DNA of 58,120 bases from TMP-86 sp031394735. Lineage in GTDB: Bacteria > Pseudomonadota > Gammaproteobacteria > Steroidobacterales > Steroidobacteraceae. The translations under genes and the position numbers were made by a program. The notes under the pieces are model-generated. The model was not told where the DNA came from. It did not search any database and saw only the letters and a list, made by a program, of their open reading frames with translations. The DNA lies in NCBI GenBank assembly GCA_031394735.1, contig JANMXI010000113.1, positions 1-58,120 on the forward strand, in the 5' to 3' direction. Shown here one piece after another: positions 33,584 to 44,770 of the stretch; position 1 is the first letter of the stretch, and each line of letters begins with the position of its first letter.

Positions 33584-34506
33584 GCCTGCCCGGAATTCCT
33601 CTCGCCGTACTGGCGCTGGCCTTGTTGGTCAGCGCAGTTGCCAGCGGCTGGCTTGCACGGCATTTCAGCGCGCCCATTCGGCGCATCCAGGAGGGCGCCC
33701 GCTCGGTTGCCTCGGAGCGGCTCGACGTGCGGGTAAGTGCCGGCCTCGATGATCGCAAGGACGAGCTCGCAGTGCTGGCGCGGGATTTCGACGCCATGGC
33801 CGACAAGCTGCGCACCACCCGCATCGCGCGCACGCAATTGCTGCGCGACATTTCCCACGAATTGCGCTCTCCCCTGGCACGCATGCGTCTGGCGTTGGGC
33901 CTGGCCCGACAATCGCCTGCAGATCCCGCGCGACAACTGGATCGGATGGACGTGGAGATCGAGCGGCTCGATGCATTGATCAGCCAGATATTGAAACTCG
34001 CCCGGCTGCAGGGCCCGGATTTGTCGATCGCGCGCGAGACGCTGGAACTGGACGAGATCATCGACGATGTCTGCGCCGACGCGCGTTTCGAGGGTGCGGC
34101 GACGAACTGCGCCATCGAAGTCTCCGGCGTGCGCGGCACGATGCTGTCGGGTCATCGCGAATTACTGCGCAGCGCCATCGAAAACGTGCTGCGCAATGCG
34201 GTGCGCTACAGCCCGGCCGGTGGTGTCGTGGACGTTCGGACCAGCGTCGCGGAGGAGCAGGTCACGCTGAGCATTCGCGACCGCGGCCCCGGCGTGCCAC
34301 CGGGCGATCTTACGCGGATCTTCGAGCCGTTTTATCGTGTGGCGGAGTCGCGCGACCGAGACAGCGGCGGCGAAGGCATTGGACTCGCCATAACCGCCCA
34401 GGTCATGCAGGCGCACGCAGGTGTAGCCCGGGCCGTGAACCGCAGTGACGGCGGATTGGAAGTGCTGCTCACCCTGCCACGACTCCCAGGCACCGCGCAT
34501 GCCTGA
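33556..34506 (+). pseudogene. CpxA-like sensor histidine kinase, C-terminal part in a shifted frame
   Basis: 316 codons from a GTG inside the preceding remnant. They encode the second membrane segment (LAVLALALLVSAVASGWLA) and a HAMP domain (HFSAPIRRIQEGARSVASER). The H-box LLRDISHELRSPLARMR, N-box ENVLRNAVRYS and ATP lid GGEGIGLAI follow. All kinase motifs are intact. What is lost is most of the periplasmic sensor, between LAGGGIGDLRQ of the preceding frame and RPGLFGALSLPG of this one, together with a frame change. If translated it would be a one-segment kinase without sensor and without its regulator. Closest family: CpxA-like. Confidence 0.75.
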
Positions 34507-34592
34507 TACCCTCGATGATCGCGATGCGATTATCATGGCCTGCGCTTCACGCGTAGCGATGCGCGCCCATATCGCTCACACGAGGGTTCACG

Positions 34593-35864
34593 ATGAGTTT
34601 GTTTCAGGAAGCCTGCAAATATATTCCCGGCGGTGTGAATTCACCGGTACGGGCATTCCGTGGCGTGGGCGGCGAGCCCATTTTCTTTGCCAAGGCCAAG
34701 GGCCCACATGTATTCGCCGCCGACGGCCGTCGATTCATCGACTACGTGGGATCCTGGGGTCCGATGATCCTGGGTCATGCCGACCCCGAGGTCATCGCTG
34801 CCGTTCAACGTGTCGCCGCCGATGGTTTGAGTTTCGGCGCACCGACGGAAGTTGAAACGCACCTTGCGCGCCGCGTGATCGAACTCGTTCCTTCCATCGA
34901 ATTGATCCGCTTCGTCAGCTCGGGCACCGAGGCGACGATGAGCGCCATCCGGTTGGCGCGCGGCTTCACCGGCCGCGACGCAATCGTGAAGTTCGAAGGC
35001 TGTTATCACGGCCATGCCGACTCCTTGCTGATCAAAGCCGGTTCCGGGGCGCTGACCTTCGGCGTGCCGAGTTCGCCGGGAGTGCCTGCCGCATTGGCCA
35101 ACCACACTCTCACGCTCGAGTACAACAACGCCGACCAGGTGCGCGAGTTGTTCGCGCGCATGGGCGAGAAGATCGCCTGCATCATCGTCGAGCCCGTCGC
35201 CGGCAACATGAACTGCATTCCCCCGGTAGCGGGATTTCTGCAGGCGCTGCGCGACGAGTGCACCAAAGCCGGCGCGCTGCTGATTTTCGATGAAGTCATG
35301 ACCGGTTTTCGCGTCGCGCGCGGCGGCATGCAGGCCCTCGCAGGCATCAAACCGGACTTGACGACCTTGGGAAAAGTCATCGGCGGTGGCATGCCGGTGG
35401 GCGCGTTCGGCGGACGCCGCGAGATCATGGAAAGACTGTCGCCGCTGGGGCCCGTGTATCAGGCCGGCACGCTGTCGGGCAATCCCGTCGCGATGATTGC
35501 CGGATTGACTACACTGGCGGGGGTGTCGGCAGCGGATTTCTACGATCGCCTCGGCCGGATGACCGACCGGCTCGTCGCAGGACTGCAAACGGCCGCGCGT
35601 GAAAACGGCATTGCGCTTGCCACCAACCACGTCTGCGGCATGTTCGGGTTCTTCTTCACCGCAGAGCCCAAGGTCGAGCGCTACTCGCAGGCCGTGGCCT
35701 GCGACATGGAACGATTCAAAAAGTTCTTCCACGCCATGATCGGTGAAGGAATTTATCTCGCCCCGTCCGCCTTTGAAGCGGGATTCATATCCGCGGCGCA
35801 CACCAACGAGATCGTCGACGCGACGATCGACGCGGCGCGGCGCTGCTTTGCCACGCTCGCCTGA
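34593..35864 (+). CDS. hemL: Glutamate-1-semialdehyde 2,1-aminomutase HemL
   Basis: PLP enzyme making 5-aminolevulinate in the C5 haem pathway. 423 residues, fold type I. Seen are NSPVRAFRGVGGEP, SSGTEATMSAIRLARG, the PLP aspartate in LLIFDEVMTGFR (about 233) and the Schiff-base lysine K261 in TTLGKVIGGGMPVGA. Full length. GAGGG lies about 8 bases before the ATG. It stands alone after the two-component remnant and 18 bp ahead of the CPBP protease gene. Confidence 0.96.
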   Translation: MSLFQEACKYIPGGVNSPVRAFRGVGGEPIFFAKAKGPHVFAADGRRFIDYVGSWGPMILGHADPEVIAAVQRVAADGLSFGAPTEVETHLARRVIELVPSIELIRFVSSGTEATMSAIRLARGFTGRDAIVKFEGCYHGHADSLLIKAGSGALTFGVPSSPGVPAALANHTLTLEYNNADQVRELFARMGEKIACIIVEPVAGNMNCIPPVAGFLQALRDECTKAGALLIFDEVMTGFRVARGGMQALAGIKPDLTTLGKVIGGGMPVGAFGGRREIMERLSPLGPVYQAGTLSGNPVAMIAGLTTLAGVSAADFYDRLGRMTDRLVAGLQTAARENGIALATNHVCGMFGFFFTAEPKVERYSQAVACDMERFKKFFHAMIGEGIYLAPSAFEAGFISAAHTNEIVDATIDAARRCFATLA

Positions 35865-35882
35865 TCAACAAAGGGCATCCCA

Positions 35883-36773
35883 ATGCGCGCATTTTTCTGG
35901 TTCCTCGCCGCGGTCGTCGTCGCGCTGCTGATCGGCGCCTGCATCGCCTATCCGGCCTTTGAACTGGCGTCGCATCTTGGCAACTGGGCCTTCCACCGCG
36001 TCGCCAGCCGCATCGCCATGCTGGTGCTGGCCGTGGAGTTGTTCTGGTTGGCGCGACACCTGGCCATCCGCACCAAAAGTGATTTCGGTTACGGACTGCC
36101 GCGCAGCCGGTTCATATCGCAATGCATTTGGTGGAGCGTCATCGGCATGGCAAGCGCCATCCCCGGGGCCTGGTTCCTGCTCGGCACGCATATCCGAGTG
36201 TTGGATCCGGCTTTCGCCCTCACGGCCGGTGCATGCTTGAAAATCTTTCTGGTGGGCGTCGGCTCCGGAATCTCGGTGGCCATCATCGAAGAGACCGTGA
36301 TGCGCGGTGCCATCCACACCTCGATACAGAGGCAGTCCGGCCCGTGGGCCGCGGCGCTGTTGACCGCGCCGCTGTTCGCGCTGCTGCATTTTTTTGCCAA
36401 AGTGCGCATCCCACCCGAGGAGGTCGGCTGGGGCAGCGGATTCGATCTCATCGCGCGCTCGTTCGCGCCGTTGTCACATCCGCTGGCGGTGCTGGATTCG
36501 TTTCTCGCGTGGCTGATCGTGGGTCTGGTCTTGAGCCTGACCCGCGTGCTCACCGGCAACATCGCGGTGGCCATCGGGCTGCATGCCGGCTGGGTGATCA
36601 TATTGCGCATGCTGCAGCAAAGCACGCAGCGCGGTCCGCCCAGCCCCTATGATGCGTGGGTGGGAAACTTCGACGGCCTGGTGGGATATTGGATCGTTCC
36701 GTGGGGCATCACGCTCGCGCTGCTGCTGTGGATCACCCGGCACCTCTGGGTCCGGTATGCGCGCAGTCCGTAG
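35883..36773 (+). CDS. CPBP-family intramembrane metalloprotease
   Basis: 296 residues with about seven membrane segments. The CPBP/Abi motifs are in place: EETVMRG (E136, E137, R141), FALLHFF (H169) and the late H234 in AIGLHAGWVI. Relatives include prenyl-protein CAAX proteases and bacteriocin-immunity proteins. In Gram-negatives most have no assigned substrate. It follows hemL by 18 bp and may be co-transcribed, and it converges with the LON-domain gene with 10 bp between stops. Confidence 0.88.
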   Translation: MRAFFWFLAAVVVALLIGACIAYPAFELASHLGNWAFHRVASRIAMLVLAVELFWLARHLAIRTKSDFGYGLPRSRFISQCIWWSVIGMASAIPGAWFLLGTHIRVLDPAFALTAGACLKIFLVGVGSGISVAIIEETVMRGAIHTSIQRQSGPWAAALLTAPLFALLHFFAKVRIPPEEVGWGSGFDLIARSFAPLSHPLAVLDSFLAWLIVGLVLSLTRVLTGNIAVAIGLHAGWVIILRMLQQSTQRGPPSPYDAWVGNFDGLVGYWIVPWGITLALLLWITRHLWVRYARSP

Positions 36774-36783
36774 CACGTCCTCC

Positions 36784-37389
36784 TCAATTCACCGTGGTGG
36801 GTCCGGTCGAATCCTCAGAATCAGTGGCGATCTGGATCAGCGGCGCCAGAAAATCCAGGCGCTCCACCGGATCCTCCAACTCCAGGCAAAACTGTTTGTC
36901 GGCGGCGTCGATCGGCAATATTTCCGCGAGTCGATTGCCGACCCAGGATGCGTCATCCAGCCGCATTTCCATGGACGCGTAAACCTCGCCCAATTGGGGC
37001 AGTACGTTTTGAATCAGTTCCGCCAGATGCGCATGTCGCTGCGGCACCGGCACCTGCGGCTCAGTGTCGAGCCACGACACGTCGGCAAGATTCAGACCGT
37101 CGCTTTGCAATTGCCGGCTCTGCACCCGAAAGCGGCGCCGGCCGACACAGGACAGTCCCAGCAATCCGTCAGAGAGCTGATGAAAGTCAATGATCTGAGC
37201 CGAGGTGCCCACATCAAAAGTACTGGCAGGACCGACCTCGTTGCCGTCGCGAATCAGCAGCACGCCGAAATTCGACGCATCGTGCATGCAACGTCGCACC
37301 ATGTCCACATAGCGGGTCTCGAAAATGCGCAACGGTAACGGCCCTTCCGGAAACAGCACGATGCTCAAGGGAAACAGCGCGATGTTCAT
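36784..37389 (-). CDS. LON peptidase substrate-binding (LON-N) domain protein
   Basis: 201 residues consisting almost entirely of the N-terminal domain of Lon protease, without ATPase or protease parts. The domain starts at once with IALFPLSIVLFPEGPLPLRIFE, the usual LON-N beginning, and continues through GVLLIRDG and CVGRRRFRV. Function of such stand-alone proteins is unknown; a substrate-binding role is inferred. The frame is open upstream, but ATG at 37389 overlaps the mpl stop as ATGA and starts the domain. Confidence 0.88.
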   Translation of the reverse strand: MNIALFPLSIVLFPEGPLPLRIFETRYVDMVRRCMHDASNFGVLLIRDGNEVGPASTFDVGTSAQIIDFHQLSDGLLGLSCVGRRRFRVQSRQLQSDGLNLADVSWLDTEPQVPVPQRHAHLAELIQNVLPQLGEVYASMEMRLDDASWVGNRLAEILPIDAADKQFCLELEDPVERLDFLAPLIQIATDSEDSTGPTTVN

Positions 37390-38852
37390 GCAGCGCCCTT
37401 TTGTTTCAGCAACTGCAGCAGCTTGTCGTGCAGGCCGCCGAATCCGCCGTTGCTCATGATCAGGACATGATCGTCGGGACGCGCCTCGGCAGCGACCTGG
37501 CGCGCCAATTCCTCGACCTTGTCGGCAAACCGCGCACGCCCGCCCAACGCGATCACCTGCTCCTTCATGTCCCAGCCCAGATCCGGTGGCGTGAAGAACC
37601 AGGATTGATCCGCCGCTTTCAAGGACGATGCCAATTGATCGTTGTGAACCCCAAGCTTCATCGTGTTGGAGCGCGGCTCCAGTACTGCAAGGATGCGTGC
37701 AGCGCCAACGCGCGCGCGCAGTCCTTCCAGCGTGGTTTGAATGGCGGTGGGATGGTGCGCAAAATCGTCGTACACGGTAACGCCCGCGATTCGCCCGCGA
37801 ATTTCCATGCGGCGTTTGACGCCTTGAAACGCCGACAACGCCTGCACCGCCGCGCTTGCCGTCACACCGGCCTGCACGCTTGCTGCGATGGCAGCCAGTC
37901 CGTTCAACACATTGTGTTGCCCGAGCAGCGTCCATTGCACGCGACCGACGTGCACCTCGTCGCGATACACATCGAAGGCGCCGTTCTCGCCCGGGCTCGC
38001 GCGCCAGCGCGCCGCGGCACCGGCACCGGCCGGAAGCGCGGCGGCCGGCTCTCCGGTGGCCGGCCCAGTGTCGGCGGACAACTCAAACGTCTCCACCGGC
38101 GTCCAACATCCGGCCGCCAAGACCTGCCCCAGTTGCGAATCGCGACCGTTGACGATGAGCCGGCCAGAGGGTGGCACCATGCGCAGCATTTGATGGAACT
38201 GCCAGCGGATGGCCGCGACGTCGGCGTAAATGTCCGCGTGATCGAACTCCAGGTTGTTCAGGATCGCGGTGCGCGGGCGGTAATGTACGAATTTGGCGCG
38301 CTTGTCGAAAAACGCGGTGTCGTATTCATCCGCTTCGAGGACGAAAAAGGCTGAGTTTCCAACGCGCGCAGTGACATCGAAATTGGCCGGAACACCGCCG
38401 ATGAGGAAGCCGGGGGACAGGCCGGCTGCTTCTAGAATCCACGCCACCATGCTGCTCGTAGTGGTCTTGCCGTGAGTGCCCGCGACGGCGATCACGTGCC
38501 GTCCCTGCAGCACCTGTTCGCATAGCCATTGCGGGCCGGAGGTGTAGCGCAAACCGCGATCCAGCATCGCCTCGACGACGGGCTTGCCGCGACTCATCGC
38601 ATTGCCGACGATGATGATGTCGGCGTTCAAATCCAGCTGCTCGGCACCGTAACCTTGGATCAACTCGATGCCGAGGTTCTCCAGCTGCGTGCTCATCGGC
38701 GGATACACATTGGCATCCGAGCCGGTGACCCGGTGTCCCAATGATTTGGCGATGGCGGCAATGCCGCCCATGAAGGTTCCCCCGATGCCCAAAATGTGGA
38801 CATGCTGGGGACGAAGCGAAGATCGCAAAGCGGCGGCGGGTGATTCGTTCAT
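37386..38852 (-). CDS. mpl: Murein tripeptide ligase Mpl
   Basis: Recycles peptidoglycan by ligating L-Ala-gamma-D-Glu-meso-DAP to UDP-MurNAc. 488 residues, Mur-ligase fold. The N-terminal Rossmann motif is HILGIGGTFMGGIA, the P-loop is AVAGTHGKTTTSSM, and the central domain has VLEADEYDTAFFDKR. The C-terminal domain carries VYDDFAHHPTAIQTTL. ATG at 38852 is preferred over upstream in-frame codons. It is divergent from rnd across 32 bp. An alanine- and proline-rich insertion near residue 270 (GEPAAALPAGAGAAAR) looks like a lineage-specific loop. Confidence 0.94.
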   Translation of the reverse strand: MNESPAAALRSSLRPQHVHILGIGGTFMGGIAAIAKSLGHRVTGSDANVYPPMSTQLENLGIELIQGYGAEQLDLNADIIIVGNAMSRGKPVVEAMLDRGLRYTSGPQWLCEQVLQGRHVIAVAGTHGKTTTSSMVAWILEAAGLSPGFLIGGVPANFDVTARVGNSAFFVLEADEYDTAFFDKRAKFVHYRPRTAILNNLEFDHADIYADVAAIRWQFHQMLRMVPPSGRLIVNGRDSQLGQVLAAGCWTPVETFELSADTGPATGEPAAALPAGAGAAARWRASPGENGAFDVYRDEVHVGRVQWTLLGQHNVLNGLAAIAASVQAGVTASAAVQALSAFQGVKRRMEIRGRIAGVTVYDDFAHHPTAIQTTLEGLRARVGAARILAVLEPRSNTMKLGVHNDQLASSLKAADQSWFFTPPDLGWDMKEQVIALGGRARFADKVEELARQVAAEARPDDHVLIMSNGGFGGLHDKLLQLLKQKGAA

Positions 38853-38884
38853 AATCAACCACAAATTGTACACGCGGAAAACGA

Positions 38885-40000
38885 ATGACAGACGCGATTT
38901 GGATCGACCGGGACGAGCAGCTTGAGGAAGTGGCAGGCGCACTCCAACGCGCTCCCTGGATCGGCATTGACACGGAATTCATGCGAGAGAAGACGTTTTT
39001 TCCGAAACTCTGCCTGCTGCAGATCAGCGCGCCGGCGCAGATCTGGTGCATCGACACCTTGGCCATCACCGATCTTGCGCCGTTGACGCAATCGCTGGTG
39101 GGCGCAGGCGCGTCGAAAATCCTCCACGCGGCGCGCCAGGATCTGGAAGCGATTTATCTCGTCACGCGGCAGATCGTAGCGCCCGTGCTCGACACGCAAA
39201 TCGCCGCCGCGTGCGTCGGCATGAAGGCGCAGTTGGGCTATGCGGATCTGGCCAAAATTCTGCTCGAGGTCAGCATTGGCAAGAGTCAGACGCGCACCGA
39301 CTGGTCGCGCCGGCCCTTGAGCGCCGCGCAACTGTCCTATGCCGCCGATGACGTCCTGCATCTGCATGACATCGCGGTGCGGCTGCAATCGCGTCTGCAG
39401 GAGTTGGGTCGCACGCATTGGGCCGAAGAGGATTGCGCGCAACTATCAAACCCCCGTTTATACGATCCGGATCCGGAGCGCGCCTGGACCCGGCTGAAGG
39501 GCATTTCGCAACTGGCGCCGAAGGCCGGCGGCATCGCGCGCGCACTCGCCGCCTGGCGCGAGCATCTCGCGCGCGAAAAAGATCTACCGCGTTCCTGGAT
39601 CCTGTCGGACTCCGCCATCTTCAATTTGGCGCACGCCGATCCACGCAGCACGCCGCAGGTTCACGCTGCCGCGTCCGAAACCGCAGGTTGGAGCGAGCCG
39701 GTGCTCGCAAGTTTGCTCGACGCCATCAAGACCAGCGAGTCGATTCAGGCCAGCCCAGAAGCGCTCGCGCAAGACATGCGCCCGACACCCGAACAAAAAG
39801 CCCTGCTGAACGCCCTCGCGCAGATAGTCGACAAGCGCGCCACCGACCTAGGCGTCAGCGCAGAAATCCTGGCCACCCGCGGTGAACTGAAATCCATGGT
39901 CATGTCGTCCAAATCGCCGCAAGAACTCAATACGCAGGCTTTGCGCGGGTGGCGACGGGAGCAGATCGGCGATCTAATTCTTCGAGCGATCGGCGGTTAA
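38885..40000 (+). CDS. rnd: Ribonuclease D
   Basis: 3'-5' exoribonuclease that finishes tRNA and other small RNA 3' ends. 371 residues. The DEDD catalytic domain shows Exo I in WIGIDTEFMREKTF, Exo II around ILHAARQDLEAI, and Exo III in LSYAADDVLHLHDI. Two HRDC-like helical domains fill the C-terminal half. A possible terminator follows about 90 bp after the stop. Confidence 0.94.
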   Translation: MTDAIWIDRDEQLEEVAGALQRAPWIGIDTEFMREKTFFPKLCLLQISAPAQIWCIDTLAITDLAPLTQSLVGAGASKILHAARQDLEAIYLVTRQIVAPVLDTQIAAACVGMKAQLGYADLAKILLEVSIGKSQTRTDWSRRPLSAAQLSYAADDVLHLHDIAVRLQSRLQELGRTHWAEEDCAQLSNPRLYDPDPERAWTRLKGISQLAPKAGGIARALAAWREHLAREKDLPRSWILSDSAIFNLAHADPRSTPQVHAAASETAGWSEPVLASLLDAIKTSESIQASPEALAQDMRPTPEQKALLNALAQIVDKRATDLGVSAEILATRGELKSMVMSSKSPQELNTQALRGWRREQIGDLILRAIGG

Positions 40001-40321
40001 TCCACCTTGCAGGTCGGCTTTCCGCCGTTCGAACGCAATGGGCGCAGGTGAATCGTGTTCCGCCAAAAATCCCCAAGCGCAGCACGACCTAAAATGTCGA
40101 TGGAATCGGCATTTTATCGGTCATATCTCTAATATTTACAATTGTATCGATGTATAACGACATTTCGTTCGATCACTCGAAACACCGCCTACATGCCTAA
40201 AAAAGTGTTGCGACTCGGATCAGATTGGTTTTCAGGACAATTCGATGATGGACGCTAACGTCCAGCAAGTGCTCAGGTTCAGGGAGTTTCTGCAACCTTG
40301 GCGTGATTCTAAATTCTGACT
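40001..40321. other. AT-richer intergenic gap between convergent rnd and adk
   Basis: 321 bases without a credible gene, visibly lower in GC than its surroundings. It holds a strong AT-flanked hairpin (listed separately at 40091-40115) and a small perfect hairpin GGACG-CTAA-CGTCC at 40250-40263. I see no tRNA, no repeat shared with the rest of the window, and no frame over about 60 codons. Confidence 0.7.
40091..40115. terminator. Probable bidirectional terminator between rnd and adk
   Basis: AAAATGTCGAT pairs with ATCGGCATTTT around a GGA loop: an 11-bp stem with one G-T pair. The A-run on one side and T-run on the other make it terminator-like on both strands. It lies 90 bp after rnd and 206 bp after adk. 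Confidence 0.4.
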
Positions 40322-41002
40322 TCAAGCAGTAGCAGCAGACACCAAAACAGCAGCCTTGCCCACAGCAGCAGTCAAATCCGCAAAAACCTTGTCAACCTCA
40401 GCATCCGCATTGATCACGCGCAACAATCCAGCAGCCAGGTAATGCTCGATCAGCGGCTTAGTCTGCGCCTCATACACTTCCAGCCGCTTCCCGATGACCT
40501 CTTCCTTGTCGTCCGGACGCTGGATGAGCCGCGGCTTGTCGCCGCAACGTTCGCAATGCGGCAACGAGCCGGGTGGCGAGGTGAAAATGTTGAACACCCG
40601 ACCACAGTCCTCGCAAATGCGGCGCCCGCTGAGTCGTTTCAGTAATACCGAGGTGTCGATGTTCATCAACACCACGGCATCCAACGGCGTGCCCAATTCG
40701 GCCAACAGGGGCGCGAGCGCCTCGGCCTGCGCGATATTGCGCGGAAAGCCGTCGAGAATGAAACCGCGTGCCGCGTCCGGCCGGGCCAGACGTTCGCGAA
40801 TCATTCCCAGCACGATGGAGTCATCGACCAGCTTGCCTGCATCCATGGCAGCCTTGGCACGAGTCCCCAATTCGGTCTTCTTTGCCACCGCTTCGCGCAA
40901 CAAATCACCGGTCGACACCTGCGGTATCCCATAGGTCTCCACCAGGCGCTGTGACTGCGTGCCTTTGCCGGATCCTGGCGCGCCAAGGAGAACGATTCGC
41001 AT
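40322..41002 (-). CDS. adk: Adenylate kinase with a four-cysteine LID
   Basis: Interconverts AMP, ADP and ATP. 226 residues from ATG at 41002: P-loop GAPGSGKGTQ (7-16), AMP-site STGDLLREAV and DGFPRNIAQAEAL. The LID carries C130, C133, C150 and C153 (CEDCG and CERCG), the pattern that binds structural zinc in Gram-positive enzymes. E. coli Adk has a hydrogen-bond network there instead. The C-terminus is extended and alanine-rich. It is divergent from pfp across 142 bp. Confidence 0.95.
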   Translation of the reverse strand: MRIVLLGAPGSGKGTQSQRLVETYGIPQVSTGDLLREAVAKKTELGTRAKAAMDAGKLVDDSIVLGMIRERLARPDAARGFILDGFPRNIAQAEALAPLLAELGTPLDAVVLMNIDTSVLLKRLSGRRICEDCGRVFNIFTSPPGSLPHCERCGDKPRLIQRPDDKEEVIGKRLEVYEAQTKPLIEHYLAAGLLRVINADAEVDKVFADLTAAVGKAAVLVSAATA

Positions 41003-41144
41003 AGGGACTGGGGGTATTGGTCGTTTAAAGCGCGATACCGTACCTTTGACCAAAGCGAAGGTCAAACCCAACGAGACCCAACGCCCCGTGTCGGGCCCAC
41101 CTCCAATGGGCTATCCTCCCGCCTCCCAGGCAGCAGGTGGACCC

Positions 41145-42416
41145 ATGAAAAAGGCGACTCCCAGGAATGCTTTCTACGCCCAATCGGGCGGCGTGACCGC
41201 GGTCATCAATGCCTCGGCCTGCGGTTTGATCGAAACGGCGCGCAAATACCCTAGCAAAATCGGCAGGATCTACGCCGGTCGACACGGCATCATCGGCGCC
41301 CTCACCGAGGACCTGATCGACGTCAGCAAGGAGTCCGCCGCGGCCATTCGCGCCCTACGCTACACACCCGGTGGCGCATTCGGTTCGGCCCGCTACAAGC
41401 TCAAAGGTCTCGATGTGAACCGCGCCCACTACGAGCGCTTGATCGAGGTATTCCGCGCCCACGACATCGGCTATTTCTTCTACAACGGCGGCAACGATTC
41501 GATGGACACCGCCAACAAGGTGTCGCAGATCGGTGCGCAATTGGGCTATCCCATCACCTGCATCGGTATTCCCAAAACGGTGGACAACGATCTGCCCCTC
41601 ACCGATTGCTGCCCGGGTTTTGGATCGGTGGCGAAGTACGTGGCGGTCTCGACGCGTGAAGCGGCGCTGGATGTGGCCTCCATGGCACGCACCTCCACCA
41701 AGGTATTTGTGCTCGAGGTCATGGGCCGGCACGCCGGCTGGATTGCTGCGGCGGCAGGCCTCGCGTGCGAGAAAGCCGGCGATGCGCCGCATATCATCCT
41801 GTTTCCCGAAATCGTGTTCGATCAGGCTAAATTCCTGGCTAAAGTACGCACCTGCGTGGAACGCTACGGCTATTGCGTGGTGGTGGTCTCCGAAGGCGTG
41901 CACAGCGCCGACGGCAAATTTCTCGCGGAGGCCGGCGGCACCGATGCCTTCGGCCACGCGCAACTTGGCGGGGTCGGACCCTTGGTGGCGAAAATCGTCA
42001 AGGACGCGCTGGGCTACAAATTCCATTGGGCCGTGGCCGACTATCTGCAACGCTCAGCCCGGCACATTGCTTCCAAAGTCGATGTCGAGCAGGCCTACGC
42101 CGTCGGCAAGGCGGCCATCGAATTCGCCATCGCCGGCAAGGATGCGGTCATGCCGACGATCGTGCGCAAATCCGATCGGCCGTACCGCTGGAGCATCGGC
42201 GAGGCGCCGCTCGCCGCAGTCGCAAACGCCGAGAAAAAGGTGCCGCGCCATTTCATCACCGCGGATGGCTTCGGCATCACCGCTCCCGCGCGCCGCTACC
42301 TCGCGCCGCTGATCGCCGGCGAGGACTATCCGCCCTATCGCGACGGCCTCCCCGCTTATGTCCAACTTAAAGCGGTCGGGATTCGGAAAAGGCTCAAGAC
42401 CACATTTGTGCTATAG
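41145..42416 (+). CDS. pfp: Pyrophosphate-dependent 6-phosphofructokinase
   Basis: Phosphorylates fructose-6-phosphate, probably reversibly, with PPi in place of ATP. 423 residues. Two signature positions point to PPi. The GGDG loop of ATP enzymes reads GGNDS (115-119), with Asp where ATP enzymes have Gly. The catalytic motif is PKTVDND (143-149), with Lys in place of the Gly of PGTIDND. MGRHAGWIAA and the later VSEGVH segment complete the fold. ATG at 41145 gives MKKATPRNAFYAQSGG; upstream in-frame codons look non-coding. hppA, a PPi-driven proton pump, is 80 bp downstream. Confidence 0.92.
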   Translation: MKKATPRNAFYAQSGGVTAVINASACGLIETARKYPSKIGRIYAGRHGIIGALTEDLIDVSKESAAAIRALRYTPGGAFGSARYKLKGLDVNRAHYERLIEVFRAHDIGYFFYNGGNDSMDTANKVSQIGAQLGYPITCIGIPKTVDNDLPLTDCCPGFGSVAKYVAVSTREAALDVASMARTSTKVFVLEVMGRHAGWIAAAAGLACEKAGDAPHIILFPEIVFDQAKFLAKVRTCVERYGYCVVVVSEGVHSADGKFLAEAGGTDAFGHAQLGGVGPLVAKIVKDALGYKFHWAVADYLQRSARHIASKVDVEQAYAVGKAAIEFAIAGKDAVMPTIVRKSDRPYRWSIGEAPLAAVANAEKKVPRHFITADGFGITAPARRYLAPLIAGEDYPPYRDGLPAYVQLKAVGIRKRLKTTFVL

Positions 42417-42417
42417 T
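42409..42417 (+). promoter_or_regulatory. Possible extended -10 promoter for hppA
   Basis: TGCTATAGT is an extended -10 element that overlaps the pfp stop codon. No good -35 is visible, which is tolerated by extended -10 promoters. It would give an 80-base leader before hppA. Confidence 0.4.
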
Positions 42418-42496
42418 CGCGCCCGCTTTTAGCGACCCATAAAACCATAATTTTCAATGCTCTATCTTTTTGGCGTAGCCTTTTGGAGATGACTTC

Positions 42497-44566
<2,070 letters not shown>

Positions 44567-44588
44567 TCCTGGCATCACGGTGATCCCC

Positions 44589-44770
44589 GTGCCGTCGGGA
44601 CCGGATGTGCTTTTCGCTCGTGGTCGCGCGGGAAGACATCCGGGACGGCGCGGACGGTTGCTAGCGCATATGGCGTCACCGGCCGGCTGATCGAAGCGCT
44701 CAGCGCAACCGGCGCGCCGCCCCGGCCTCGCTCGGACACGAGCGAAAAGCACATCCGGTCCCGACGGCAC
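44589..44770. repeat. Long-armed inverted repeat after hppA
   Basis: A 34-bp arm at 44589-44622 (begins GTGCCGTCGGGACCGG) is repeated perfectly in inverted orientation at 44737-44770. Inner segments also pair: 44642-44661 is nearly complementary to 44705-44723. Most of the 182-bp element could thus fold into one long hairpin. There is no T-run, no target duplication that I can see and no plausible gene inside. It occupies most of the gap between hppA and the next gene. Candidate MITE, dispersed palindrome or structured RNA; the arm sequence differs from the element at 7942. Confidence 0.85.
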
